Assembly: GCA_016208015.1 (NCBI GenBank)
Contig: JACQYW010000003.1
Span: 1-64,000 of the forward strand
DNA length: 64,000 bases
DNA from: Nitrosomonadales bacterium
Lineage (GTDB): Bacteria > Pseudomonadota > Gammaproteobacteria > Burkholderiales > Gallionellaceae
Reading direction: 5' to 3'
Shown in pieces: positions 18,168-26,555 of the stretch. How positions within the stretch are numbered: position 1 is the first letter of the stretch; each line of letters begins with the position of its first letter. The notes under the pieces are model-generated. The model made no database searches. It had not been told where the DNA came from and worked only from the letters and a program-made list of their open reading frames with translations. The position numbers and the translations under genes were made by a program.

Positions 18168-18208
18168 GCTGAATAAGTTCGCTGGATTCCCGCTTTCGCG
18201 GGAATGAC
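18168..18208. repeat. Dispersed palindrome (attcccgc-tttc-gcgggaat) with MITE-like flank
   Basis: The perfect inverted repeat ATTCCCGC/GCGGGAAT (18186-18193 and 18198-18205) is followed by GAC. The left flank GCTGAATAAGTTCG (18168-18181) matches the end sequence of the inverted-repeat element at 38229-38367. Related palindromes occur at 23382-23448 and 63660-63685. It lies between vapC and the dehydratase gene. Confidence 0.75.
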
Positions 18209-18227
18209 GGAATAACAGAGGTTTTAT

Positions 18228-19238
18228 ATGTTCAAAGACAAAGTATTGATGATCACCGGCGGCACGGGCTCTTTCGGCAACACCGTGCTCAAGCGTTTCC
18301 TTTCCACTGATGTGCGCGAGATACGCATTTTCAGCCGCGACGAGAAGAAGCAGGAGGATATGCGCATCGAGCTCAACAACAGTAAGCTCAAGTTCTACAT
18401 CGGCGACGTGCGTGACTACGACAGCGTCTATCAGGCGATGCGCGGCGTGGACTATGTTTTCCATGCCGCCGCGCTGAAGCAGGTGCCCTCGTGCGAGTTC
18501 TACCCGATGGAAGCGGTGCGTACCAACGTCGTTGGCACCGAGCACGTGCTGAATGCGGCCACGGCCAATGGCGTCAAACGCGTGGTGGTGCTGAGTACGG
18601 ACAAGGCGGTGTATCCGATCAATGCGATGGGCATCTCCAAGGCGATGGCGGAGAAGCTGATGGTCGCCAAGTCGCGCATGCAGCGCGAGACCGAGACGGT
18701 GTTCTGCGCCACGCGCTACGGCAACGTCATGGCCTCGCGCGGTTCGGTCATCCCGCTGTTCGTGTCGCAGCTGAAAGAAGGCAAGCCGCTGACGGTGACC
18801 GACCCGAACATGACGCGCTTCCTGATGTCGCTGGAAGACTCCGTCGATCTGGTGCTGTATGCCTACGAGCACGGCAAGCAGGGCGACATCTTCGTGCAGA
18901 AGGCGCCGGCCTCGACCGTCGCCGACCTGGCGCAAGCCCTCACCGAGCTGTTCGAGAAGAAGAACGAAGTCCGCATCATCGGCACCCGCCATGGCGAGAA
19001 ACTGTACGAGTCGCTCATCTCGCGCGAGGAGATGGCGCACGCCCAGGACATGGGCGGCTATTACCGCATCCCCGCCGACAATCGCGACCTCAATTACGCC
19101 AAGTACTTCAGCGAAGGCGAGGAAAAGATCTCCACCCTCGACGACTACACCTCGCATAACACCGAGCGACTGAATGTCGAACAGGTCAAGGCATTGCTGC
19201 TCAAGCTCGATTTCATCCAGGAAGAACTCAATGCTTAA
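18228..19238 (+). CDS. UDP-GlcNAc 4,6-dehydratase/epimerase, FnlA/WbjB/CapE type
   Basis: 336 residues, soluble. The Rossmann loop is GGTGSFG (11-17). The active-site block STDKAVYPINAMGISK has S123-T124-D125-K126 and M134xxxK138; Met in place of the usual Tyr is a feature of the CapE/WbjB subgroup. These enzymes dehydrate UDP-GlcNAc and epimerise the 4-keto product toward the L series. It overlaps the 2-epimerase gene by 8 bp. The WbpM-like protein at 39421 is a different, membrane-bound dehydratase, so the two serve separate pathways. Confidence 0.94.
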   Translation: MFKDKVLMITGGTGSFGNTVLKRFLSTDVREIRIFSRDEKKQEDMRIELNNSKLKFYIGDVRDYDSVYQAMRGVDYVFHAAALKQVPSCEFYPMEAVRTNVVGTEHVLNAATANGVKRVVVLSTDKAVYPINAMGISKAMAEKLMVAKSRMQRETETVFCATRYGNVMASRGSVIPLFVSQLKEGKPLTVTDPNMTRFLMSLEDSVDLVLYAYEHGKQGDIFVQKAPASTVADLAQALTELFEKKNEVRIIGTRHGEKLYESLISREEMAHAQDMGGYYRIPADNRDLNYAKYFSEGEEKISTLDDYTSHNTERLNVEQVKALLLKLDFIQEELNA

Positions 19239-20361
19239 GGTCATGACCATCGTCGGGACGCGTCCCGAGCTGATCAAAATGTCACGCGTGATCGCCGAGT
19301 TCGACCGGCACACCAGACATATCCTGGTGCACACCGGCCAGAACTACGATTACGGACTGAATCAGGTCTTTTTCGACGACCTGGGCATCCGCAAGCCGGA
19401 TCATTTCCTGGAGGCGGTCGGCGAGAACGCCGCGCAGACCATCGCGCGCGTGATCGAGAAATCCGACGCGGTCATGGAGCAGGAAAAGCCGGACGCCATC
19501 ATGCTGTACGGCGACACCAACTCCTGCCTGGCGGTCATCTCGGCCAAACGCCGCAAGATCCCGGTATTCCACATGGAAGCCGGCAACCGCTGCTTCGACC
19601 AGCGCGTACCGGAAGAGCTGAATCGCAAGGTGCTCGACCACCTGAGCGACATCAACATGGTGCTGACCGAACATGCGCGCCGTTACCTGATTGCCGAGGG
19701 CATCAGCCCCGAGACCATCATCAAGACCGGCTCGCACATGCGCGAGGTGCTCGACCATTACATGCCCAAGATCCTGGAGTCGGACGTGCTGCAACGCATG
19801 GGGCTGACGGCGGGCAAGTTCTTCATCGTCAGCGCACACCGCGAAGAGAACGTCGACACCCCGCAGAACATGCTGGACCTGATCGAGACGCTCAATGCGC
19901 TGGCCAAGACCCACGACTGCCCGGTCATCGTCTCCACCCACCCGCGCACGCAGAAACGCCTGGATACGATGGAGCTGGGCAAACTTGACCCGCATATCCA
20001 GTTCCTCAAACCGTTCGGGTTCTGCGATTACATCAAGCTGCAGATGGAAGCACTGTGCGTGGTGTCCGACAGCGGCACGATCACCGAGGAGGCTTCTTTG
20101 CTGAATTTGCCGGCGATCACCATCCGCAATGCGCACGAGCGCCCCGAAGGCATGGATGTCGGTACGCTCATCATGAGCGGGCTGAAGAAGGATCGTGTGT
20201 TGGATGCGGTGCGCGTGATCGTCGCGCAGCACGACAAGACCAGGCGGGTGATGCCGCCGGTTCAGGATTACGAGGCCGGCCCGGTATCGAAGCAGGTGCT
20301 GCGCGTCGTGCTGAGCTATGTCGATTATGTGAATCGCACCGTCTGGTCGAAATCGCTCTGA
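19231..20361 (+). CDS. UDP-N-acetylglucosamine 2-epimerase family protein, FnlC/WbjD/CapG type
   Basis: 376 residues. GTRPELIKMSRVI at the N-terminus, TGQNYDYGLNQVFFDDL, YGDTNSCLA and HMEAGNRCFDQRVPEE are the combination seen in FnlC/WbjD/CapG, which act at C2 of a UDP-L-sugar, and not in the ManNAc-forming WecB group. The ATG at 19231 overlaps the end of the dehydratase gene. It completes the UDP-L-FucNAc or UDP-L-QuiNAc route. Confidence 0.93.
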   Translation: MLKVMTIVGTRPELIKMSRVIAEFDRHTRHILVHTGQNYDYGLNQVFFDDLGIRKPDHFLEAVGENAAQTIARVIEKSDAVMEQEKPDAIMLYGDTNSCLAVISAKRRKIPVFHMEAGNRCFDQRVPEELNRKVLDHLSDINMVLTEHARRYLIAEGISPETIIKTGSHMREVLDHYMPKILESDVLQRMGLTAGKFFIVSAHREENVDTPQNMLDLIETLNALAKTHDCPVIVSTHPRTQKRLDTMELGKLDPHIQFLKPFGFCDYIKLQMEALCVVSDSGTITEEASLLNLPAITIRNAHERPEGMDVGTLIMSGLKKDRVLDAVRVIVAQHDKTRRVMPPVQDYEAGPVSKQVLRVVLSYVDYVNRTVWSKSL

Positions 20362-20362
20362 G

Positions 20363-22246
20363 ATGACTGCCATGCTGATCACCGGCGCCAACGGCTTCGT
20401 CGGACAAGCCCTGTGCGAAGAAGCGGTAGCGCAAGGATTCCGGGTCAGGGGAGCGACGCGGACCGCTTGCGATCTGGACGGGGCGGAGAACGTCATCGTC
20501 GGCGCGGTCGATGGCTTTACTGACTGGAAGGCGGCGCTGAACGGCATCGATGTGGTCGTACATCTGGCGGCGCGCGTGCATGTCATGCACGACACCGTTG
20601 CCGACCCGCTGACGGAATTCCTCAAGGTCAACCTGCACGGCACGATCAACCTCGCCATCCAGGCCGCGAATGCCGGCGTCAAACGCCTCATCTATGTAAG
20701 CTCGATCAAAGTGAACGGTGAGCAGACAGAGGGAATGCAGGTGTTCACCGCAGCGGACGAACCCGATCCGCAAGATCCCTATGCCATCTCCAAATGGCAG
20801 GCCGAACAGGCGCTGCACCAGATCGCACGGGAGAGGGGACTGGAAGTGGTGATCCTGCGCACCCCGCTGGTCCATGGCCCGGGCGTGAAGGCCAATTTCC
20901 TGCAGCTCATGCAGGCCGTGGAAAAAGGCATCCCGCTGCCGCTGGAGAACGTGAGCAACGCGCGCAGCCTGCTCTATCTGGGGAACATGGTGGATGCCCT
21001 GTTGCTCTGCGCCACCCACCCGGCCGCGGCCGGCAAGACCTATTTGTTGCGCGACGGGGAAGATGTCTCCATGCCCGAACTGGTTCGCCTGCTGGGCGAG
21101 GGGATGGGCCGCAATGCCCGGCTGTTCCCGTTTCCGCTGGGGTTGTTGCGCAGCCTTGCGACCGTTGCCGGTCGGCGGGCCGCGTTCGATCGTGTGACAG
21201 GCTCGCTGCGCATCGACGACGCGCCGATACGCGATGAACTGGGCTGGAAGCCGAAGTTCACCCTGCGCCAGGGTTTGCACGCGACTGCAGCCGGGTATAA
21301 AGAGCAACGCCACCCGCCGACCGAACCGGCATTGCCGAAACGTACCCCGGGATCGGCGCGGCTGTGCCGCGTCTCCATCGTCATCGTCAACTACAACGCC
21401 GGAGATATCCTGCAGGCGTGTGTCGCCCGGGCAGTATTGCAGGCGGAACAAGTCATCGTGGTCGACAATGCCTCGTCCGACGGCAGCATCGCCGCGTTGA
21501 GCAAGGCTTTTCCTGCCGTCACCATCATCGTCAACGAGCAGAATCTCGGTTTTGCCAAGGCCTGCAACCAGGGCGCAAGGGCGGCGAACGGCGAGCATAT
21601 CTTTTTCCTGAATCCCGATTGCCTCCTCGAGGACACTGCGGTGCAACGGCTCGTCCAGGCAGCGCACAGCGCGCCCGATGTGGGCATGGTCGGCGGCTTG
21701 CTGACCAACCCGGACGGCAGCGAACAGGGCGGCGCGCGGCGCGCGGTGCCGACTCCCTGGCGCTCGCTCGTCAGAGTCACCGGCTTGGGCGGCTTGAGCG
21801 GGCGTTATCCCAGATTGTTTTCCGATTTCGATCTGCACAAGCTGCCCCTGCCCGAAAAACCGATCGAGATGGAAGCGATCTCCGGCGCCTGCATGCTGGC
21901 GCGGCGCGATGCACTGGAACAGGTAGGCCTGCTCGACGAGGGCTACTTCATGCATTGCGAAGACCTGGACTGGTGCATGCGCTTCCGCCGCAGGGGGTGG
22001 AAACTGCTGTTCGTGCCGGATGCGCGCATGGTCCACTACAAGGGGCATTGCAGCAAGGCGCGGCCGATCTTTGTGGAGTGGAACAAGCACAAAGGCATGC
22101 TGCGTTTCTACAACAAATTCTTCCGCCACCAATATCCCGGCCTGCTCATGGGCTTGGTGACTCTTGGCGTCTGGATGCGCTTCGCGGCAGTGGCGACTTG
22201 CCTTTTCCTGAATCGAATACTGCGCCGAAGGCCGCGCTGTGGCTGA
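20363..22246 (+). CDS. Two-domain fusion: WbpV-like SDR reductase/epimerase plus family 2 glycosyltransferase
   Basis: 627 residues in one uninterrupted frame. Residues 1-about 305 are an SDR: GANGFVG (8-14), the SS pair at 113-114, Y140xxxK144 and a C-terminal GWKPKFTL tail as in WbpV/GalE-like UDP-sugar enzymes. After a Pro/Arg-rich linker (about 312-335) comes a GT2 domain: VSIVIVNYNAGD (337-348), VVDNASSDGS, FLNPDC (415-420) and the acceptor block CEDLDWCMRFRRRGW, as in WbbL/RfbN-type rhamnosyltransferases. The SDR could reduce UDP-4-keto-QuiNAc and the transferase could use the same or another sugar. Both active sites look intact. Confidence 0.9.
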   Translation: MTAMLITGANGFVGQALCEEAVAQGFRVRGATRTACDLDGAENVIVGAVDGFTDWKAALNGIDVVVHLAARVHVMHDTVADPLTEFLKVNLHGTINLAIQAANAGVKRLIYVSSIKVNGEQTEGMQVFTAADEPDPQDPYAISKWQAEQALHQIARERGLEVVILRTPLVHGPGVKANFLQLMQAVEKGIPLPLENVSNARSLLYLGNMVDALLLCATHPAAAGKTYLLRDGEDVSMPELVRLLGEGMGRNARLFPFPLGLLRSLATVAGRRAAFDRVTGSLRIDDAPIRDELGWKPKFTLRQGLHATAAGYKEQRHPPTEPALPKRTPGSARLCRVSIVIVNYNAGDILQACVARAVLQAEQVIVVDNASSDGSIAALSKAFPAVTIIVNEQNLGFAKACNQGARAANGEHIFFLNPDCLLEDTAVQRLVQAAHSAPDVGMVGGLLTNPDGSEQGGARRAVPTPWRSLVRVTGLGGLSGRYPRLFSDFDLHKLPLPEKPIEMEAISGACMLARRDALEQVGLLDEGYFMHCEDLDWCMRFRRRGWKLLFVPDARMVHYKGHCSKARPIFVEWNKHKGMLRFYNKFFRHQYPGLLMGLVTLGVWMRFAAVATCLFLNRILRRRPRCG

Positions 22247-23108
22247 GACTCGCGTTGGCGTGCTGGGGGCGACCGGCATGGTGGGGCAGGGCTTGCTACC
22301 GCTGCTGACCAAAGCCGGGCGCCAAGTGATCGCCTACTCCAGGCAAGATCGACCGCGCAGCGGACAAGTCGAGTTTCGGCGATTGTACTTGCCCGATGGC
22401 GACCCCGGCAGCGAACAGATCGCCGACTGGGTCTGCCTGGCCCCGATCTGGACTCTCCCGGAACATTTCAAGATGCTGGCCGGGCATCGGGCCGAACGCA
22501 TCGTCGCGCTCAGCTCCACCAGCGTCTTCACCAAGCAAGGCTCTTCCGATCCGGCCGAACAGCAAACGGCGGCGAAACTCGCGCGCGGCGAACGCGAACT
22601 CATCGCCTGGGCCGAAGCGAATGGCATCGAATGGCTGATCCTGCGTCCGACACTCATCTATGGCAAAGGGCAGGACCGCAACATCGGCGAGATCGCCCGC
22701 TTCATCAGCCGTTTCAGCTTCTTCCCGCTGCTCGGCCAGGCAAAGGGCCTGCGCCAGCCGGTGCATGCCGACGATGTGGCCGCGGCGTGCGCGGCAGCCT
22801 TGCTGAAGCGCAATGTGCGCAACCGTACCTACGAGCTGTCCGGAGCCGAAAGATTGAGCTATCGCGAAATGGTCGCCAGAGTCTTCAAAACCATGGGCAA
22901 GCAGGAGAGATTCATCCCTATCCCGCTGTGGCTGTTTGGTGCCGCAATCGTTTGCCTGCGCCTGTTGCCGCGTTACCGCCACTGGTCTGCGGCCATGGCG
23001 GAAAGGATGAACATCGATCTGGTGTTCGAGCACACGGAAGCAAGCAGCGATCTCGGCTTCTCGCCGCGCCCTTTCCGGCTCGGCAGCAACGATCTGCCGA
23101 GTGAATAA
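22239..23108 (+). CDS. NAD-dependent epimerase/dehydratase (atypical SDR)
   Basis: 289 residues from a GTG start that overlaps the fusion gene by 8 bp. GVLGATGMVGQGLL is the dinucleotide loop; ALSSTSVF and LRPTLIYGKGQDRNIG follow. The canonical YxxxK is not clear, and the C-terminus resembles atypical SDRs with LSYREM and HADDVA motifs. Such genes often sit beside UndPP-sugar or WbpV-type genes. The substrate is not predictable. A hydrophobic stretch (LFGAAIVCLRLLP) lies at about residues 228-240. Confidence 0.8.
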   Translation: MAETRVGVLGATGMVGQGLLPLLTKAGRQVIAYSRQDRPRSGQVEFRRLYLPDGDPGSEQIADWVCLAPIWTLPEHFKMLAGHRAERIVALSSTSVFTKQGSSDPAEQQTAAKLARGERELIAWAEANGIEWLILRPTLIYGKGQDRNIGEIARFISRFSFFPLLGQAKGLRQPVHADDVAAACAAALLKRNVRNRTYELSGAERLSYREMVARVFKTMGKQERFIPIPLWLFGAAIVCLRLLPRYRHWSAAMAERMNIDLVFEHTEASSDLGFSPRPFRLGSNDLPSE

Positions 23109-23208
23109 ACATTATTCCAACAGTGTCAATATGCCAAACGGCATATAGGAGGGACCGGCGAGGTTGGCTATAATTGCATCACAGGAATACACCATAGCTT
23201 AGGGGAGC

Positions 23209-23364
23209 ATGGTTCAATCACTCGATAACACGGCGTCGGCCGGTGCGAAAGTCTGCATCCGGCAAGGAACACCGGGCATCCTGCCACTTCAACGCAATGC
23301 TTCACTGCGATCGGACCGGCAGGAACATCCCGTCTTTCTTCGACAACTGATTGCAAACAGATAA
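23209..23364 (+). CDS. Possible small protein or decayed fragment in the 389-bp gap before rfbD
   Basis: The gap 23109-23497 contains a TATAAT (23169-23174), a small hairpin (ATGCC-AAAC-GGCAT near 23130-23143), this 51-codon frame and a repeat pair. The frame begins at an ATG preceded by AGGGGAG, but the purine run ends only 1 nt before the ATG, closer than ideal. The peptide (MVQSLDNTASAG...) is not recognised and shows no membrane segment. It could be chance. Confidence 0.25.
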   Translation: MVQSLDNTASAGAKVCIRQGTPGILPLQRNASLRSDRQEHPVFLRQLIANR

Positions 23365-23381
23365 GGGAAACTGAATAGGTC

Positions 23382-23448
23382 GTCATCCCCGCGAATGCGG
23401 GAATCCAGCTTGTTGAATTAACTGGGTTCCCGCTTTCGCGGGAACGAC
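23382..23448. repeat. Inverted pair of REP-like palindromes (REPIN-like)
   Basis: Two 27-bp units, 23382-23408 and 23422-23448, face each other across a 13-bp spacer. The left unit begins gtcatccccgcg and ends atccag; the right unit read on the other strand begins gtcgttcccgcg and ends acccag. Each unit holds its own CCCGC/GCGGG hairpin. The pair lies 50 bp before rfbD. Confidence 0.8.
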
Positions 23449-23497
23449 AAAGCCGGACTTGTTCGGCGTTTTCCAAGGCACACCAGGGGCATACGGC

Positions 23498-24400
23498 GTG
23501 AAAATATTGCTTTTCGGCAAGAGCGGACAGGTTGGCTGGGAGTTGCAGCGCAGTCTCGCGCCATTGGGCGAGATCGTCGCGCTGGATTCCGGCAGCACAG
23601 GGATGTGCGGCGACTTCACCGATCTGGATGGCATCGCCGCAACGGTGAGAACTGTTGCGCCCGATGTCATCGTCAATGCAGCCGCACACACCGCAGTCGA
23701 CAAAGCCGAGAGTGAACCTGAACTGGTCCGCACCATCAACTCATCAGCGCCCGGCGTGCTGGCTCAAGAGGCAAAGAACATCGGCGCATGGCTGGTGCAC
23801 TACTCTACCGACTACGTGTTCGATGGCAGCGGCGACCAGCCCTGGCTCGAATCGGATGCCACCTCCCCGCTCAGCGTTTACGGCGCGACCAAACTCGAAG
23901 GCGAGAAGCTCATTCGGCAAGCCGGCTGCAAACACCTCATCTTCCGCACCAGCTGGGTCTATGGCGCGCGCGGCGGCAACTTCGCCAAGACCATGTTGCG
24001 CCTTGCTGCCGAACGCGACAGCCTCTCCGTCATCGACGACCAGATCGGCACCCCCACCGGGGCCGACCTGCTGGCCGATGTGACGGCACATGCCATCCGC
24101 GCCGTGCGGCAGCGACCGGAGTTGGGCGGCCTCTACAACCTGGTGGCGGGCGGCGAGACCTCGTGGCACGGCTATGCAAGCCTCGTCATCGATTTCGCGT
24201 CGCGCGCGGGCGTGCCGCTCAAAGTTTCCCCGGCAGCCATCAAGGCCGTAGTGACCGGCGAATTCAAGACGGCTGCCAGGCGCCCGCTCAATTCGCGGCT
24301 GGACTGCGGCAAACTGCAAAAGGCTTTTGATCTGCAACTGCCACCATGGCAAGCGGGTGTCGAAAGAATGTTGATAGAAATATTGGAAAAACAAAGATGA
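23498..24400 (+). CDS. rfbD: dTDP-4-dehydrorhamnose reductase
   Basis: Final step of dTDP-L-rhamnose synthesis. 300 residues with FGKSGQVGWEL (dinucleotide loop), YSTDYVFDG and YGATKLEGE (YxxxK). The GTG at 23498 gives the standard RmlD N-terminus (KILLFGKSGQVG) and has AGGGG 8 nt upstream; an ATG at 23459 would add 13 residues without family support. It overlaps rfbC by ATGA. Genes for the first two pathway steps (rfbB, rfbA) are about 21 kb away on the opposite strand. Confidence 0.96.
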   Translation: MKILLFGKSGQVGWELQRSLAPLGEIVALDSGSTGMCGDFTDLDGIAATVRTVAPDVIVNAAAHTAVDKAESEPELVRTINSSAPGVLAQEAKNIGAWLVHYSTDYVFDGSGDQPWLESDATSPLSVYGATKLEGEKLIRQAGCKHLIFRTSWVYGARGGNFAKTMLRLAAERDSLSVIDDQIGTPTGADLLADVTAHAIRAVRQRPELGGLYNLVAGGETSWHGYASLVIDFASRAGVPLKVSPAAIKAVVTGEFKTAARRPLNSRLDCGKLQKAFDLQLPPWQAGVERMLIEILEKQR

Positions 24401-24942
24401 AATGCATTCCGACAGCCATTCCCGATGTGCTGATCATCGAGCCGAAAGTATTCGGCGATGAGCGCGGTTTTTTCTTTGAGAGTTTCAATCGGCGCGCGTT
24501 TGCGGAAGCGACCGGGGTTGATGCCGACTTTGTGCAGGACAACCATTCGCGTTCGGCGAAAGGGGTTCTGCGCGGCTTGCACTACCAGATACAGCATCCG
24601 CAGGGAAAACTGGTGCGCGTCGTCAGCGGCGTGGTTCTTGATGTGGTGGTGGATATCCGACGTAGCTCGCCTACTTTTGGGCGTCATGTGGCGGTCGAAC
24701 TCTCCGCCGAGAACAAGCGCATGGTTTGGGTGCCGGAAGGTTTTGCCCACGGTTATGTCGTGCGTTCAGAGTCTGCTGAATTCATCTACAAATCGACCGA
24801 CTACTGGTATCCCGAACACGAGCGTTGCATCAGATGGGATGACCCATCGGTGGGGATCAAGTGGCAATTGACGCAAGCCCCCATTCTTTCGGAGAAGGAC
24901 TCCAATGGAGTTACTTTGCAGGATGCCGAGTTATTTGCCTGA
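24397..24942 (+). CDS. rfbC: dTDP-4-dehydrorhamnose 3,5-epimerase
   Basis: 181 residues, the usual RmlC length. It has EPKVFGDERGFFFESFN, the DNHSRS and RGLHYQ region with the catalytic His, the DVVVDIRRSSPTFG strand and WVPEGFAHGYVV. Pairing with rfbD by a 4-bp overlap supports a role in rhamnose synthesis, unlike the paralogue at 7205. It immediately precedes the ABC exporter genes. Confidence 0.96.
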   Translation: MKCIPTAIPDVLIIEPKVFGDERGFFFESFNRRAFAEATGVDADFVQDNHSRSAKGVLRGLHYQIQHPQGKLVRVVSGVVLDVVVDIRRSSPTFGRHVAVELSAENKRMVWVPEGFAHGYVVRSESAEFIYKSTDYWYPEHERCIRWDDPSVGIKWQLTQAPILSEKDSNGVTLQDAELFA

Positions 24943-25011
24943 TATTTCCGGGTGGCGGTGACAAAGGGTTTTTCTGTGTCGTAAATTGGTTGATCGTTTA
25001 ATGGTGAAAAT

Positions 25012-25776
25012 ATGAATCGCTATCTCGAGTTTGTGTGGCATCGCTCAGTAGCTGAAATACGCGCCGATATGTCGCGGGCGGTATTGGGGATCTTTTGGTG
25101 GATCGTCGAACCTGTGCTTTATCTGGCGGTTTTTTACGTCATCTTTGGCCTGGTCTTCCAGCAGCGCGGTGAGAACTACGTCTCCTTCTTGCTGACCGGC
25201 CTGATCACTTGGAAATGGTTCGCCAGCACCATAAACAGCTCGACGACCGCGATCACTCGCAACATGCCGCTGATCTACCAGGTGTATCTGCCCAAGGTCG
25301 TATTCCCTTTGGTTGCCATCGTTACAAGCAGTTTCAAGTTCGGCATCGTTTTCACGATGCTGATGTTATTTTTACTGATAACCGGTGCACCGGTCACGAC
25401 GGCATGGCTGGTCGACCTGCCCTTGCTGCTGATCTTTCAGGTGCTGTTCATGCTGGGTGTCGGCATGACTTTGGCCGCGATCGACCCGTTCCTGCCGGAT
25501 ATCAAATTCCTGGTGGACAACGGCTTGCTGATGCTGTTTTTCCTGTCGGGCATCTTTTTCCGGTTCGATTCTGTGCCTGAATCCATCCGCCCATATTTTG
25601 ATCTTAATCCCATGGGTGTCCTGATCCACAACTACCGCGAGGTCCTGCTCTACGGCAAGCATGCGGATTGGAATAGCCTCTGGTCGACCGCCATCCTGAC
25701 ACTGTGCACCCTGCTCCTCGGCTTGTTCCTGCTTGCGAAGTTCAATCGCAAATATGCAAAGCGAGCCTTCCTATGA
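25012..25776 (+). CDS. wzm: ABC-2 type polysaccharide export permease
   Basis: 254 residues with six hydrophobic segments, as for Wzm/KpsM. The N-terminal SRAVLGIFWWIVEPVLYLAVFYVIF and the C-terminal DLNPMGVLIHNYREVLLYG are characteristic of O-antigen and teichoic-acid exporters. It forms the inner-membrane channel for undecaprenyl-linked glycan. Its stop overlaps the ATPase start (ATGA). Confidence 0.95.
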   Translation: MNRYLEFVWHRSVAEIRADMSRAVLGIFWWIVEPVLYLAVFYVIFGLVFQQRGENYVSFLLTGLITWKWFASTINSSTTAITRNMPLIYQVYLPKVVFPLVAIVTSSFKFGIVFTMLMLFLLITGAPVTTAWLVDLPLLLIFQVLFMLGVGMTLAAIDPFLPDIKFLVDNGLLMLFFLSGIFFRFDSVPESIRPYFDLNPMGVLIHNYREVLLYGKHADWNSLWSTAILTLCTLLLGLFLLAKFNRKYAKRAFL

Positions 25777-26471
25777 CGACGCAACCCACAGAGTTGATAC
25801 GTCTGGACAACGTCGGGGTCAGCTATCCCCAGCGGGGAGGCTTGTTCAAACGCACGGAGTACTGGGCGCTGAAGGACATCTCGTTCGGCATATGCGAGGG
25901 AGAGACGATAGGCGTCATCGGCCGCAACGGGGTCGGCAAGACGACGCTGTTGCGGCTCCTGGCGGACATCATCAGTCCGGATCGAGGCAGCGTGACGAGA
26001 GCACCGGGGCGTCGCACGGTCCTTCTTTCCATTCAGGCGGGCTTCATTCCCACACTGACCGGGCGTCAGAATGCACTGATCAGCGGGATAACGCTCGGAC
26101 TCTCCAAAGACAAGATCATCAACTGCTTCGACCAGATAATCGAATTCTCCGAACTGCACGAATTCATCGATCAGCCGGTGGCGTCATATTCTTCCGGGAT
26201 GCGTGCACGCCTGGGTTTCTCGGTGGCCATGCAAGTCGACCCGGATATCCTGCTTATTGACGAAGCCATCAGCGTGGGTGACGAGGTGTTCCGGAAGAAA
26301 TCGTCTGCGGTCATTCGTGAGCGGGTCGCCGCGAATGAGACGACCATTCTCGTCACGCACAATGCACAGATGGCCAGCACGCTGTGCACCAGGATCATCT
26401 GGATCGAAGACGGTGTGGTTCGCATGAGCGGCGACCCACAGGAAATAATGAAATTGTATCTGGGCAAATAG
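25773..26471 (+). CDS. wzt: ABC-type polysaccharide export ATPase, short form
   Basis: 232 residues. Walker A GRNGVGKTT (50-58), ABC signature YSSGM (139-143) and Walker B DILLIDEA (158-165) are intact. Wzt proteins that select polymers by their end cap carry an extra C-terminal carbohydrate-binding domain of about 150-200 residues; this protein ends directly after the nucleotide-binding domain, as in KpsT-like or no-cap exporters. The ATG at 25773 is chosen because of the overlap with wzm. Confidence 0.95.
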   Translation: MTTQPTELIRLDNVGVSYPQRGGLFKRTEYWALKDISFGICEGETIGVIGRNGVGKTTLLRLLADIISPDRGSVTRAPGRRTVLLSIQAGFIPTLTGRQNALISGITLGLSKDKIINCFDQIIEFSELHEFIDQPVASYSSGMRARLGFSVAMQVDPDILLIDEAISVGDEVFRKKSSAVIRERVAANETTILVTHNAQMASTLCTRIIWIEDGVVRMSGDPQEIMKLYLGK

Positions 26472-26555
26472 CGGTGCATTTGTGCGTGCCGGTTCGGGAG
26501 ATGCCGGTGCATGAGTTTGATCAACGCCCTTGCGGGATGTGGCTAGAGTTCGAAT

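Noticed and set aside
20171..22312. 713-codon open frame on the minus strand
   Set aside because: It lies opposite the SDR-GT2 fusion and 2-epimerase genes, has no recognisable domains and an odd composition (His, Gln, Arg rich); a shadow of high-GC codon use.
23382..23448. CRISPR-like repeats
   Set aside because: Only two units in inverted orientation with no regular spacers and no cas genes; fits REP/REPIN repeats.
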